From contig JADJRJ010000030.1 in NCBI GenBank assembly GCA_016712265.1, forward strand, positions 248,001-312,000: 64,000 nucleotides of DNA, written 5' to 3'. Under the pieces are notes generated by a model. That model was not told the origin of the DNA. It saw nothing but the letters and a program-made list of their open reading frames with translations, and searched no databases. Origin of the DNA: Gemmatimonadota bacterium. GTDB lineage: Bacteria > Gemmatimonadota > Gemmatimonadetes > Gemmatimonadales > Gemmatimonadaceae. Positions 1 through 8,256 of this stretch are shown here, in pieces. Positions within the stretch are counted from its first letter, which is position 1. Every line of letters starts with the position of its first letter. The translations under genes were made by a program, and so were the position numbers.

Positions 1-1471
1 GTTCGCCCGTGCGCATGTCCGTGAGGACAATGCCGCCACCCTGCGACGCCGAGTAGACCAACCACGGCTTCTCGAGGTCGGGGACGGCGTGAAACCCGTC
101 GCCACCGCTTACGGTCACCCAGTCTCGCTTGCGAATGCCTTCGGTGAGGGTGCGCGAGGGGCCACACCAGTGGCCGTTGTCCTGCAGCCCGCCACAGATG
201 TTATACGGCTTCTCGTTGTCGAGGTTGATATGGTAGAACTGGGAGAACGCCACCGTGTTTTCCACCTCCCAGGTGCGTCCGCCGTCATAGGAACGCTGCC
301 ACCCGCCGTCGGAACCCTCGAGGATGTAATTGGGGTCGGTGGGGTCGATCCACATCGCTTGGTGGTCGCCGTGGATGTCGGCCCGGATGCTGGCGAAGGT
401 GCGGCCGCCGTCTTCGGACTTGTAGAGGGATCCGGACAATGTCCAGACGATGTTCGGATTTTTCGGGTCAACGCGGACGTCGGCGTAGTAGAAGGGGCGG
501 AAGTTGATGTTGGGGTCGCGGCTGACCGTGCGCCACGTCTTGCCGGCATCGTCCGTGCGCCACAACTCACCCTCGGTCTTCGTCTCCGAAATCATATAGA
601 CGATGTTCGGGTCGGCGCGATGCACGGAGACACCTACGCGGTCCATGTCGCCCTCGGGAAGCCCGCGGCCGTTCCCCTTGCCGCTGAGCTTCTCCCAGGT
701 CTCGCCACCGTCGATCGACTTGTAGATGCCCGTCTCACCGCCACCGGAGGTGAAGTACCACGGATAGCGCTGGTGTCGATGCATCCCGGCCCAGACGATC
801 TCGGAGTTGGTGGGGTCGATGTCGACGTCCGAACAGCCGGTGAGGTTGTCCTTGTACAGGATCTTTTTCCACGTCTTGCCGCCGTCGACGGTCTTGAAGA
901 GGCCGCGCTCGTCGGAGGGACCCCACGTAGCGCCGAGGGCGCAGACGTACACGATGTTCGGATCGTACGGGTCGATCCGCATCCGAGGGATCTTCTCGGT
1001 GTTCTCAAGTCCGATCTTGCGCCAACTGCGCCCGCCGTCCACCGACTTGTAGACACCGTTCCCGACAGAGGCCGAGTTGCGAGGGTTCCCCTCGCCGGTG
1101 CCGAGGTAGAGGATGTTCTTGTTGGACGGCGAGACGACCAGGTCGCCCATCGATGCGTTGTCCTTGTCGTCGAACAATTGCTCGAAGGTCACGCCACCAT
1201 TGGTGGTCTTGATCAGCCCTCCGGCCGCGGCGCCGACGTAGTAGGTCGAGCGATCGCCGGGGATGCCGACGATGAGCGGGATGCGTCCTGCCTGGTTTGC
1301 CGGGCCGATGGAGCGCCACTGGACGCGACGGATCGCCTCAAGTTCGGGGGTGCCGTTCAGCGGGGCGGTTGCGGCGACCGCGCGCGTCTGGGCGAGGCTG
1401 GGGGTGGCGACACCGCAGACGACGGCGAGCGACAGTGCCGCTACAGCACGCGAGGGGGAGATCGGACGCAT
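1..1471 (-). CDS. Secreted BNR/VPS10-type beta-propeller protein (C-terminus beyond window)
   Basis: The reading frame is open from an ATG at 1471 to the window edge, giving at least 490 codons. It begins with a signal peptide of about 28 residues (MRPISPSRAVAALSLAVVCG, then a cleavable ATPSLAQT region). The mature protein carries at least six Asp-box motifs of the form S-x-D-x-G-x-T-W (VYKSVDGGRSW, LFKTVDGGKTW, IYKSIDGGETW, LWRTDDAGKTW, LYKSEDGGRTF, WQRSYDGGRTW), interspersed with DPxNPNIVY-type strands. This pattern is known from sialidase/BNR and VPS10 sortilin-fold propellers, often annotated as glycosyl hydrolase. No sialidase catalytic arginine triad can be assigned by eye, so enzymatic activity is not claimed. 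It probably folds as a periplasmic or surface propeller. It lies downstream of the subtilase on the same strand, but a terminator separates them. Confidence 0.88.
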   Translation of the reverse strand, partial: MRPISPSRAVAALSLAVVCGVATPSLAQTRAVAATAPLNGTPELEAIRRVQWRSIGPANQAGRIPLIVGIPGDRSTYYVGAAAGGLIKTTNGGVTFEQLFDDKDNASMGDLVVSPSNKNILYLGTGEGNPRNSASVGNGVYKSVDGGRSWRKIGLENTEKIPRMRIDPYDPNIVYVCALGATWGPSDERGLFKTVDGGKTWKKILYKDNLTGCSDVDIDPTNSEIVWAGMHRHQRYPWYFTSGGGETGIYKSIDGGETWEKLSGKGNGRGLPEGDMDRVGVSVHRADPNIVYMISETKTEGELWRTDDAGKTWRTVSRDPNINFRPFYYADVRVDPKNPNIVWTLSGSLYKSEDGGRTFASIRADIHGDHQAMWIDPTDPNYILEGSDGGWQRSYDGGRTWEVENTVAFSQFYHINLDNEKPYNICGGLQDNGHWCGPSRTLTEGIRKRDWVTVSGGDGFHAVPDLEKPWLVYSASQGGGIVLTDMRTGE

Positions 1472-1572
1472 GAGGATGGGGTGGTGTGGTGCTGGAATAA
1501 TGGGCGCCGGGGCACGCGAGCGTCAGGCGACCCATGTCGGCAATACGGTCGATTCTGCGATGTCGTTGGGGG

Positions 1573-1611
1573 GAAACACAACCGGCCGGACTCGCGAGGA
1601 GCCCGGCCGGT
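1573..1611 (-). terminator. Rho-independent terminator after the subtilase gene
   Basis: On the minus strand, just past the protease stop codon, the 9-base arms ACCGGCCGG (1603-1611) and CCGGCCGGT (1581-1589) can pair around a 13-base loop. They are followed by a T-rich stretch (TGTGTTT). This is a typical intrinsic terminator and separates the protease from the BNR protein gene. Confidence 0.75.
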
Positions 1612-1632
1612 CGAGGGAACAGGAACTGGCAC

Positions 1633-3372
1633 TCAGGGGATCGTGACGGTCTTGGTGATCGCGTTCGTCAGACCGCCAGCGTCTGTCGCCGTCAGCGTGA
1701 CGTCGAAGGTGTTGGGATACCCCGAAACCGCCTTCAGGTACTGGATCGGATTGCCCGTCTTGCTCGGGCGGCCGCCGGTGGCGGTCCACGCAAAGGTCAG
1801 GTTGCCCAGGCCGTTGTCGTCGGTCGAGCTCGAGGCATTGAGGACGCACTTCACCCCCGCCGTGCAAGTGATGGTGAAGTCCGCGACCGGCGGCATGTTC
1901 CCTCCGCTGGCCGGCGGAATGACAACTGCCTTCGTGACACTGCTCGTCAGTCCACCGGCATCGGTCACCGTCAAGGTCAGGTTGAAAGTGTTCTTTGACG
2001 GGTTGCCCGCGTTGTAGTTGTAGGTCGCCGGATTCGCTGTCTTCGCCGGGCGGCCTACGTTGTTTGCCCAGGCGAACGTGAGGTTGCCGAAGCCACCGTC
2101 ATCCGTGGAGGGGCTGGCGTTGGCGATGCAGTTCACGCCAGCCGTGCAAGTGACGGTGAAGTCCGCCGTCGGGGGCTGGTTGCCGCCACCGCCGCCGCCG
2201 ATGAACTGGATGTTGAGGAGGCGATTCGGGCTGCCGGCACCCGGGTTGGTGATCTTGTTAACGGTGGCGCCGGCGAGCAGCGCGGCCTTCACCTGGCCGG
2301 GGGTGTCGCCGGGGTTCGCGGCACGGTAGAGCGCGGCCGCTCCGGCAACGTGGGGGGAAGCCATCGAGGTACCGGAGAGCGTCGCCGTCGCACTGTTGCT
2401 GCCGATGTAGTCCGAGACGATGTTGTTACCGGGCGCGAAGATGTCCGTGCAGGTGCCGAAGTTGGAGAAACTCGCGCGTGCATCCGTGATCGTCGAGGCG
2501 TTCACCGAGATCGCGGAGTCTGCGCTGGCCGGCGAGAAACTGCAGGCGTCGGCGCTGCTGTTGCCGGAGGCGACCGCGAGCACCACGCCGGCGATCACGA
2601 GGTTATTCGACGCGGTGTTGAGCGCCGCGCTGAACGAACCACCAAGGGACATGTTGGCGACGGCCGGCTGGATCTTGTTTGCGGCGACCCAGTTGATCCC
2701 GTTGATGACCTGCGTGTTCGTACCGGAACCGGAGCAGTTCAGCACGCGAACCGGGTGGAACGTGACGCCCTTGGCAACGCCGTAGGTGGTGCCGCCGATC
2801 GTTCCCGACACGTGCGTGCCGTGACCATGGCAGTCGTTCGCCGTCCCGCCGCTGGTGATCGCGTCGAACCCATTGCTCATGCGCCCGGCAAAGTCGTTGT
2901 GCGTGAGCAGGATGCCCGTGTCGATGGTGTACACGTGCACACCGGCCGCGGTCGACGGGTAGGTGTAGCTGTTGTCGAGGGGCAGGTTCGCCTGGTCGAT
3001 CCGGTCCAGGCCCCAGGACGGCGTCGGGCTCTGCGTCGCGGTGATGCTGACGCGGCCGTTCGGCTCAACAAACTTGACCCGAGCATCGGCGCGGATTGCC
3101 CGGAGCTGCTCGGCCGTGGCGCGTACGGCATACCCACGCAGGGCCTTGTCCCACGTTGCCATCACCTCGGCACCCGAGGTCACCGACGCCCCCATCACAT
3201 CACCCACGTTGTCGTTGAGTACCACGATGTACTCACCGGGGACCACCTGTGAGGTCAGGTCTCCGTTCGACTCCACATACGGCGCCAGTCGGGTCGGACC
3301 CGACGGCGAGTTCGCGTCAGAACACGCGACGACGGCCAATGCCGCCAGGGACCACAATCCAGTTTGCTTCAC
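1633..3372 (-). CDS. Subtilisin-like (S8/proteinase K type) serine protease lipoprotein with two PKD-like domains
   Basis: The 579-residue protein starts at GTG 3372. Its N-terminus is a lipoprotein signal with lipobox VVAC (Cys17). Residues about 45-110 look like an inhibitor I9 propeptide (EYIVVLND, then RVKFVEPNGRV). The peptidase domain follows, with the full catalytic triad: Asp151 in YTIDTGI, His184 in HGHGTHVSG and Ser336 in SGTSMASPHVAG. A Gly-rich linker near residue 390 leads to two tandem domains of about 85 residues (from PPTADFTV and PPVADFTI), each with one cysteine pair and the ending TDAGGLT. These are PKD-like modules common on secreted Gemmatimonadota and myxobacterial proteases. 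The likely role is extracellular or surface protein degradation. It is transcribed alone, with a terminator downstream. Confidence 0.93.
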   Translation of the reverse strand: MKQTGLWSLAALAVVACSDANSPSGPTRLAPYVESNGDLTSQVVPGEYIVVLNDNVGDVMGASVTSGAEVMATWDKALRGYAVRATAEQLRAIRADARVKFVEPNGRVSITATQSPTPSWGLDRIDQANLPLDNSYTYPSTAAGVHVYTIDTGILLTHNDFAGRMSNGFDAITSGGTANDCHGHGTHVSGTIGGTTYGVAKGVTFHPVRVLNCSGSGTNTQVINGINWVAANKIQPAVANMSLGGSFSAALNTASNNLVIAGVVLAVASGNSSADACSFSPASADSAISVNASTITDARASFSNFGTCTDIFAPGNNIVSDYIGSNSATATLSGTSMASPHVAGAAALYRAANPGDTPGQVKAALLAGATVNKITNPGAGSPNRLLNIQFIGGGGGGNQPPTADFTVTCTAGVNCIANASPSTDDGGFGNLTFAWANNVGRPAKTANPATYNYNAGNPSKNTFNLTLTVTDAGGLTSSVTKAVVIPPASGGNMPPVADFTITCTAGVKCVLNASSSTDDNGLGNLTFAWTATGGRPSKTGNPIQYLKAVSGYPNTFDVTLTATDAGGLTNAITKTVTIP

Positions 3373-3572
3373 CGCGTCACCCTCCTCAGGGCTGAGAGAA
3401 CGCCGAGCCTAACGCGGGCCCGGCCACCACACCAATGCGCGCGACGAACGTAAGAAATTCCAATGCGTCTGTCCACTAGGACTTTCCCCAGCCTGCGATT
3501 TCGTTGGCGTCATGTGCACTTTCCCCCGCAAGATTTGTCATCTACGTCACAGAGTAGGTCAGAATGACGTAA

Positions 3573-3596
3573 CTGACAGGAACATTAAGTTGTCAG
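3573..3596. promoter_or_regulatory. Inverted repeat in the divergent subtilase/HDOD intergenic region
   Basis: CTGACA and TGTCAG are separated by 12 bases, inside a locally AT-richer, 296-base divergent spacer (3373-3668). A dyad of two 6-base half-sites is the shape of a dimeric repressor site, and two TTGTCA words that could serve as -35 boxes lie here (3535, 3590). I could not pair either with a convincing -10 box. The rest of the spacer shows nothing recognisable apart from one CGTTAGGC word near 3407. Function is inferred only. Confidence 0.3.
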
Positions 3597-3668
3597 ACTG
3601 GCCGATGTACGCAGTGTGTACAACTCGGTCGCGGACGCCGATACTCGCAGGGGACTCGCACCGACTGC

Positions 3669-4730
3669 ATGCTCCGAGACTTCTTTCGACGGCTCGCTCC
3701 CACGCCGCCGGCGTCGCCGCCGTCGCGTCCCAATACGACGTCGGCACCGGTCGCTCCGACGCTCCTCGACCCGCCTGCGCGAACGACGACACTGCCAGAT
3801 CGTGAGGTCGGTGACGTGAATGCGTGGCTCGCCCTGGAGGTGAACCATCGGATCGCGGCGGTTCGTGAGACGCTCGCTCGACAGGACCGCGAGGGCGATG
3901 CTCCCGCCTTTCTCGATGGACTGGCCGCCGGATTCGACGCCGTCGTTCGACAGCCGCCACTCGCGGCTCAGCGCGCCCTGTCCGTGTCGAGGGATCCGCG
4001 TGCATCGGCGTCCCAGCTGGTCTCCCTGGTCGAGACGGACCCCGGGCTGAGTCAGGGGCTGCTCCGCTACGCCAACTCCGCGTTTTATGCAGGCGCCGGC
4101 GGGCGCGTGGTCTCGCTCATGAACGCCGTCAATCGGGTGGGCACAAGCGGCGTCCACAATGTGGTGTTGCGCACCATGGTTGACGGCTTGCTCTGCCGGC
4201 CAGGCGGACACTTCCAGTCATGGGTGGACATGACCTGGGAGCACATGGTGCGGGTCGCCCCGATCGCCAGGGACCTGTCCAAGCCGTTCGGCGTCAGCCC
4301 CGACGAGGCCTACCTCCTTGGCTTGCTACACGACGTGGGAAAGTTGGTCATTTTCGACCGGCTGGGAGAATTGCGGCGCCAATTGCGGCGTGAGGTTCGC
4401 CTGCCGCCCGCGATGACCTCCCTCCTGCTGCAGTTCCTCCACGAGACCCTCGGCGGGCTCGCAGCGCTCCAATGGGGGCTTGGCGCGCAGGTCGCGCATG
4501 CCATCGCGACCCATCGACGCTCACCAGTGCCGGAGATGCTCGATTCCCGGTGCGAACTGATCTACGTCGCTGAGCGGCTCGACCTGTGGCGCATACGCCC
4601 CGAAGCGGTGGAGGAATCCGCACCGCTTGCCGACTGGTGGCGGGATGGGGCCCTGAACGCGCCCCTCGAGCCGGTGGAGCGCCTGGTGGCGAACCTGCCC
4701 GAGGCTGCAGCGACGGGGGCGGGGGACTGA
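3669..4730 (+). CDS. HDOD-domain signalling protein
   Basis: A 353-residue cytoplasmic protein. Residues 1-45 are a Pro/Thr-rich, probably disordered leader. From about residue 85 to 285 it resembles the HDOD domain: PPLAAQRALSV, then VETDPGLSQGLLRYANSAFY (the segment typical of HDOD proteins) and the HD-like motif LLHDVGKL near residues 219-226. HDOD proteins are regulatory relatives of HD phosphohydrolases, often tied to c-di-GMP signalling, stress or motility. Most lack catalytic activity, so no enzymatic role is claimed. The ATG at 3669 is the furthest upstream start; a GTG further in, just before NAWLALEV, would remove only the disordered leader. It is a monocistron or leads the short run that follows. 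Confidence 0.87.
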   Translation: MLRDFFRRLAPTPPASPPSRPNTTSAPVAPTLLDPPARTTTLPDREVGDVNAWLALEVNHRIAAVRETLARQDREGDAPAFLDGLAAGFDAVVRQPPLAAQRALSVSRDPRASASQLVSLVETDPGLSQGLLRYANSAFYAGAGGRVVSLMNAVNRVGTSGVHNVVLRTMVDGLLCRPGGHFQSWVDMTWEHMVRVAPIARDLSKPFGVSPDEAYLLGLLHDVGKLVIFDRLGELRRQLRREVRLPPAMTSLLLQFLHETLGGLAALQWGLGAQVAHAIATHRRSPVPEMLDSRCELIYVAERLDLWRIRPEAVEESAPLADWWRDGALNAPLEPVERLVANLPEAAATGAGD

Positions 4731-4792
4731 CCCGCACTACCAGCAGGCGTCGGGCGCTCCTATAGTACTCGCTCCAACCGGAGCCCCGACGC

Positions 4793-5293
4793 ATGACGCG
4801 CACACGCAAGCCGACCCCTGTCACTTCAGACAACCCCATCATCGTGGGCCCGCGCGCGCCGGCGGATCGCCTGTATCGGGCGGCCACGGAGTGCGTGCGT
4901 CAGCGGCAGCGGTATGCGGCCTTGGTCGACTCCGGCACCGCCGAAGACGAGCAGGACTCCGCCCTCGAGCTGGCGAGCACTTGCGACACCCTTCTCCTCG
5001 CGGCGATCAGCGCCTACGAGGGGGCGCCGAGCGTGGGGGTGGCCAAGGAAGAGGAGTGGTACCGCAAGGCCGTGATGCTCTGGCAAGCCAGCCGCGAATA
5101 TCAGCGCCGTCACAGCGGGGTCGACCTGAAGTCGCGCCGCATCTCGGCGCACTCGGCCGAGCAGCTGAAGGACCTGGCGATGGAGTACGACCTGGAGGCC
5201 AGCGCGCTCCTGGCGTTGCAGCACGCCGTCGCCGCGTATCGAAAGTGCGTCCCCGAGGCGCACATCGAGGCAACCTCGAGCCGCTTGCACTGA
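4793..5293 (+). CDS. Conserved-looking hypothetical protein, soluble, helical
   Basis: I do not recognise this 166-residue protein. It has no signal peptide, no membrane segment and no cysteine-rich motif. Composition is mostly helical (LASTCDTLLLAAISAYEG, EQLKDLAMEYDLEASALLAL). A conserved-looking central segment, EEEWYRKAVMLWQASREYQRR, suggests an alpha-helical bundle; an HEPN-like or four-helix fold is possible but not shown. Codon use matches its neighbours. It follows the HDOD gene by 62 bases and precedes the SRPBCC gene by 53 bases on the same strand, so it may be co-transcribed with either. The ATG is the first in frame. Confidence 0.65.
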   Translation: MTRTRKPTPVTSDNPIIVGPRAPADRLYRAATECVRQRQRYAALVDSGTAEDEQDSALELASTCDTLLLAAISAYEGAPSVGVAKEEEWYRKAVMLWQASREYQRRHSGVDLKSRRISAHSAEQLKDLAMEYDLEASALLALQHAVAAYRKCVPEAHIEATSSRLH

Positions 5294-5346
5294 CGGGACC
5301 CGGTAGGGGGGGTGGCGCGTTAGGTGCGTGACCCCTCCCTCCGCCG

Positions 5347-5814
5347 ATGTCTCACCTCCTGCAGGTTTCGCAACGCCTCCCCCATGCGGTGGAGCAGGTG
5401 TTCGACTTTTTCTCGCGCGCGGAGAACCTCGCCGCCATCACCCCGCCTTCGCTGGGGTTTGAGATCCTGACTCCACTGCCGGTGGACATGCGGGCTGGTG
5501 CTCGCATCGACTACCGGATTCGACTCCATGGCATGCCGATGAAGTGGCGGACCCGAATCGCGGAGTGGAACCCCCCGCTGGGGTTCGTGGATGTGCAAGA
5601 GCGGGGGCCGTACGCCCTCTGGGAGCACAGTCACCGCTTCCGCTCGGACGGTCCGGATGCGACCGTGATGGACGATGAGGTCCGCTATGAACTTCCGTTC
5701 GGGGCGCTCGGCTCGCTCGCCCTTCCGCTCGTGCGCCGGCAGCTCCGGGGCATTTTCGAGTATCGCAGGGCCGCCGTGGAGGGGCTGTTCCGCGACAAGT
5801 ACGGTTCGCGTTAA
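5347..5814 (+). CDS. SRPBCC family (START-like) ligand-binding protein
   Basis: A 155-residue protein with the helix-grip pattern of the SRPBCC superfamily. The N-terminal strand LLQVSQRLPHAVEQVFDFFS is followed by AENLAAITPPSLGFEIL, the strand pair RIDYRIRLHGMPMKWRTRI, and WEHSHRFRSDGPDATVMDDE. This arrangement (P-x-x-VFxFFSxAENLxxITPPxLxFEI) is typical of the cyclase/dehydrase-like subgroup often fused to, or located near, NAD-dependent epimerases. The ligand is unknown. There is no signal peptide, so it is probably cytoplasmic. It stands 150 bases upstream of the VWA locus, with no obvious functional tie to it. Confidence 0.85.
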   Translation: MSHLLQVSQRLPHAVEQVFDFFSRAENLAAITPPSLGFEILTPLPVDMRAGARIDYRIRLHGMPMKWRTRIAEWNPPLGFVDVQERGPYALWEHSHRFRSDGPDATVMDDEVRYELPFGALGSLALPLVRRQLRGIFEYRRAAVEGLFRDKYGSR

Positions 5815-5964
5815 CGGAGTGCGTCCCGGCCGGTCGAAGGGGAATGCGGGGTACAGCACGCCGGAACAACGCTTCGTCCCAGCCGTCACGCGCGATTTGC
5901 TGCAGCGGGTGACGATACCGGGGGACGGGAACGCGTCGATCACGAGGGCCACCCGGGAGGTGCG

Positions 5965-8256
5965 TTGGACGGCGTAGTCGAATTCTTCCTGAAATACCGT
6001 CCGGCCGCATTCGCCCGCGGGACGCTGGGGTTTTCCCCACCGGTTCCGATGTGGCTGGTGTGGTTGGCTGTTGCCGCCGCACTCGCGTTCGCGGTGGCAC
6101 ACTACAGTCGCTCCACGGAACTGGCCCGACGGGACCGTCTTGCGCTGGGGGGACTCCGTCTCCTCGCGGTCGGCGCGTTGGCCTTTGCCTTGGCGCGTCC
6201 GGTGCTGGTCATCGCCGAATCCGTCGCCCAGCGGAACATCGTGGCGGTGCTGGTGGACGACTCCCGGAGCATGGGGATTACCGATCTCCCCGGAGGCAGG
6301 TCGCGCTCGGCGGCGGTCACCTCGCTGGTGGGGACGGTGGACTCTGCGCTCCTCAAGGCGCTGCAGCCGCGCTACCAGACGCGCGTGTATCGCGTTTCGA
6401 CGGCGGGAAAGGTCGGGGACGCCAACAGCATTCCGTTTACAGGCCCGCGGACGCGGCTGCTGACGGCACTGCTCCGCGTACAGGACGAGCTGGCGGGCGC
6501 CCCCCTCGCGGGGATCGTCGTGCTCTCCGATGGCGCCGACAACTCCGCGTCCGGTGGAGGGCCCGGGTCGACCGGGATCACGGAACAGATGCTGTCCCTG
6601 CGGTCGCGTGGGGTGCCGGTGTACAGCGTTGGCGTGGGTACGCCGCGGTTTGACAAGGACGCGGAGGTGACGCGGATCGACGCGCCGCGCAGCGTGCTGA
6701 AGAACTCCACCGTGCTGGTGAATGTGGTGATTTCGCACCGGGGGCTCGGTGGGACGCGCATTCCGGTCGTGGTGGAGGACTCCGGGCGGATCATCGGGTC
6801 CGTCACCGTTGAGCTGCCGCGCAACGGCGAAGCGGTCCAAGCCCGCATTCGGATTCCGGCCACCGAGCAGGGCGCCCGGTTGCTGCGCGTGCACGTACCC
6901 GTCCAGGCCGGTGAGTTGGTGCGTGAGAACAACGAGCGGCACACCCTGTTGGTCGTGCGCGATCGTCGCGAGAAGATCCTCTACATGGAAGGTGAGCCGC
7001 GCTTCGAGCTGAAGTTCGCGCAGCGAGCCGTCGAAGGGGACGAGAACGTCCAGTTGGTGACGTTGCTGCGCTCGGCCAAGGACAAGTTCCTGCGCATCGG
7101 GGTTGACGACTCGACCGAGCTTGTCGGAGGCTTTCCGCGGACGCGCGAGGAGTTATTCAGCTATCGTGGGATCGTTCTTGGCAGCATCGAGGCCTCGTTC
7201 TTCAGCGCCGACCAGCTGCGGATGCTCTCGGACTTTGTCTCTGAAAGGGGTGGGGGGCTGATGTTCCTCGGCGGCCGATCCGCGTACGCCGAAGGCGGGT
7301 ACGCCGGGACCCCGCTTTCCGACGCGTTTCCCTACGAGCTGACGGCGGCCGCCCCGGACACCCTGGTGCGGGAGGTCCACGCGGTGCTGACCCCGGCGGG
7401 GGCGTTGCACCCAGCGCTGCAGGTCGGCGGGACGGACTCTTCGACGGCCGCGCGGTGGGCGTCGCTTCCTCCGCTGACCTCGGTCAATGCGGTGGTTCGG
7501 GCGAAGCCGGGGGCGACGGTGTTGCTGAACGGGACCGTGGGCGAGGGGCCGGCCACGCGGCCGATGGTGGCGGTGCAGCGATTTGGCCGTGGCCGCGTGC
7601 TCGGGCTCGGGGTGCAGGACACCTGGCTCTGGCAAATGCACGCGACCATTCCGCTCGCGGACTCGACGCACGAGGTGTTGTGGCGGCAGATGCTGCGCTG
7701 GTTGGTCGCCGACGTCCCCGATCGGGTGGAAGTCAGCGCGCCCGAGGAATCGGGGCCGGGCGAGGCCGTGCCACTGCAGGCGACGGTCGCCGACAAGTCG
7801 TACATGCGGGTGAACGGGGCCACGGTGGCCGGCGAGGCCACGGCGGGTTCGGCCACCTCGGTCCTGCGCCTTGATTGGGTGCCCGATCGCGATGGCGAAT
7901 ACACAGGGTCGTTTGTCCCCGCAGGCCCGGGGGTACATGCGGTGCAGCTGGAGGCAATGGCGCGGGGCGACACCGCGGAAAGCCGGACTGGCTACGTCCG
8001 CGTTGCTGAGCCTACCGATGAGTTCTTTGGTGCCGAGCTTCGCACGGCGTTGCTCCGGCAGGTGGCGGAGGAAACGGGCGGCGGCTACTACCCACCGGAG
8101 GATGCAGTCCGCATTGCCGAGGACATTGTGTATAGCCCCGCCGGGTCGACCGTGGTGAAGAAGAACGACCTGTGGGACATGCCGCTGGTGCTGCTGACCC
8201 TGCTGCTCGCGTTAGGCGGGGAGTGGGTGCTGCGCCGCCGCCGTGGGCTCGCCTGA
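5965..8256 (+). CDS. Membrane-anchored VWA-domain protein with GATase1-like region
   Basis: A 763-residue protein. The TTG start at 5965 is chosen because GGGAGG stands just upstream and the N-terminus then reads VVEFFLKYRP. Two N-terminal membrane helices (about 29-46 and 62-84) are followed by a von Willebrand A domain with an intact MIDAS start, DxSxS, at residues 98-102 (DDSRS). The segment near residue 435 (MFLGGRSAYAEGGY) resembles the class-I glutamine-amidotransferase-like region in related membrane VWA proteins. The C-terminus has one further membrane helix (MPLVLLTLLLALGGEWVL) and an Arg-rich tail. The topology puts most of the chain in the periplasm. It opens the MoxR/VWA locus, and its stop overlaps the next start (TGATG). 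The role is probably metal-dependent binding or scaffolding within the envelope complex. Confidence 0.86.
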   Translation: MDGVVEFFLKYRPAAFARGTLGFSPPVPMWLVWLAVAAALAFAVAHYSRSTELARRDRLALGGLRLLAVGALAFALARPVLVIAESVAQRNIVAVLVDDSRSMGITDLPGGRSRSAAVTSLVGTVDSALLKALQPRYQTRVYRVSTAGKVGDANSIPFTGPRTRLLTALLRVQDELAGAPLAGIVVLSDGADNSASGGGPGSTGITEQMLSLRSRGVPVYSVGVGTPRFDKDAEVTRIDAPRSVLKNSTVLVNVVISHRGLGGTRIPVVVEDSGRIIGSVTVELPRNGEAVQARIRIPATEQGARLLRVHVPVQAGELVRENNERHTLLVVRDRREKILYMEGEPRFELKFAQRAVEGDENVQLVTLLRSAKDKFLRIGVDDSTELVGGFPRTREELFSYRGIVLGSIEASFFSADQLRMLSDFVSERGGGLMFLGGRSAYAEGGYAGTPLSDAFPYELTAAAPDTLVREVHAVLTPAGALHPALQVGGTDSSTAARWASLPPLTSVNAVVRAKPGATVLLNGTVGEGPATRPMVAVQRFGRGRVLGLGVQDTWLWQMHATIPLADSTHEVLWRQMLRWLVADVPDRVEVSAPEESGPGEAVPLQATVADKSYMRVNGATVAGEATAGSATSVLRLDWVPDRDGEYTGSFVPAGPGVHAVQLEAMARGDTAESRTGYVRVAEPTDEFFGAELRTALLRQVAEETGGGYYPPEDAVRIAEDIVYSPAGSTVVKKNDLWDMPLVLLTLLLALGGEWVLRRRRGLA

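Noticed and set aside
89..2017. Open frame of over 600 codons on the plus strand
   Set aside because: It runs antisense to the BNR protein and protease genes; its translation shows no family, and codon bias fits the minus strand.
4761..4766. TATAGT as a -10 box for the 166-residue hypothetical gene
   Set aside because: No acceptable -35 box at 15-19 bases upstream.
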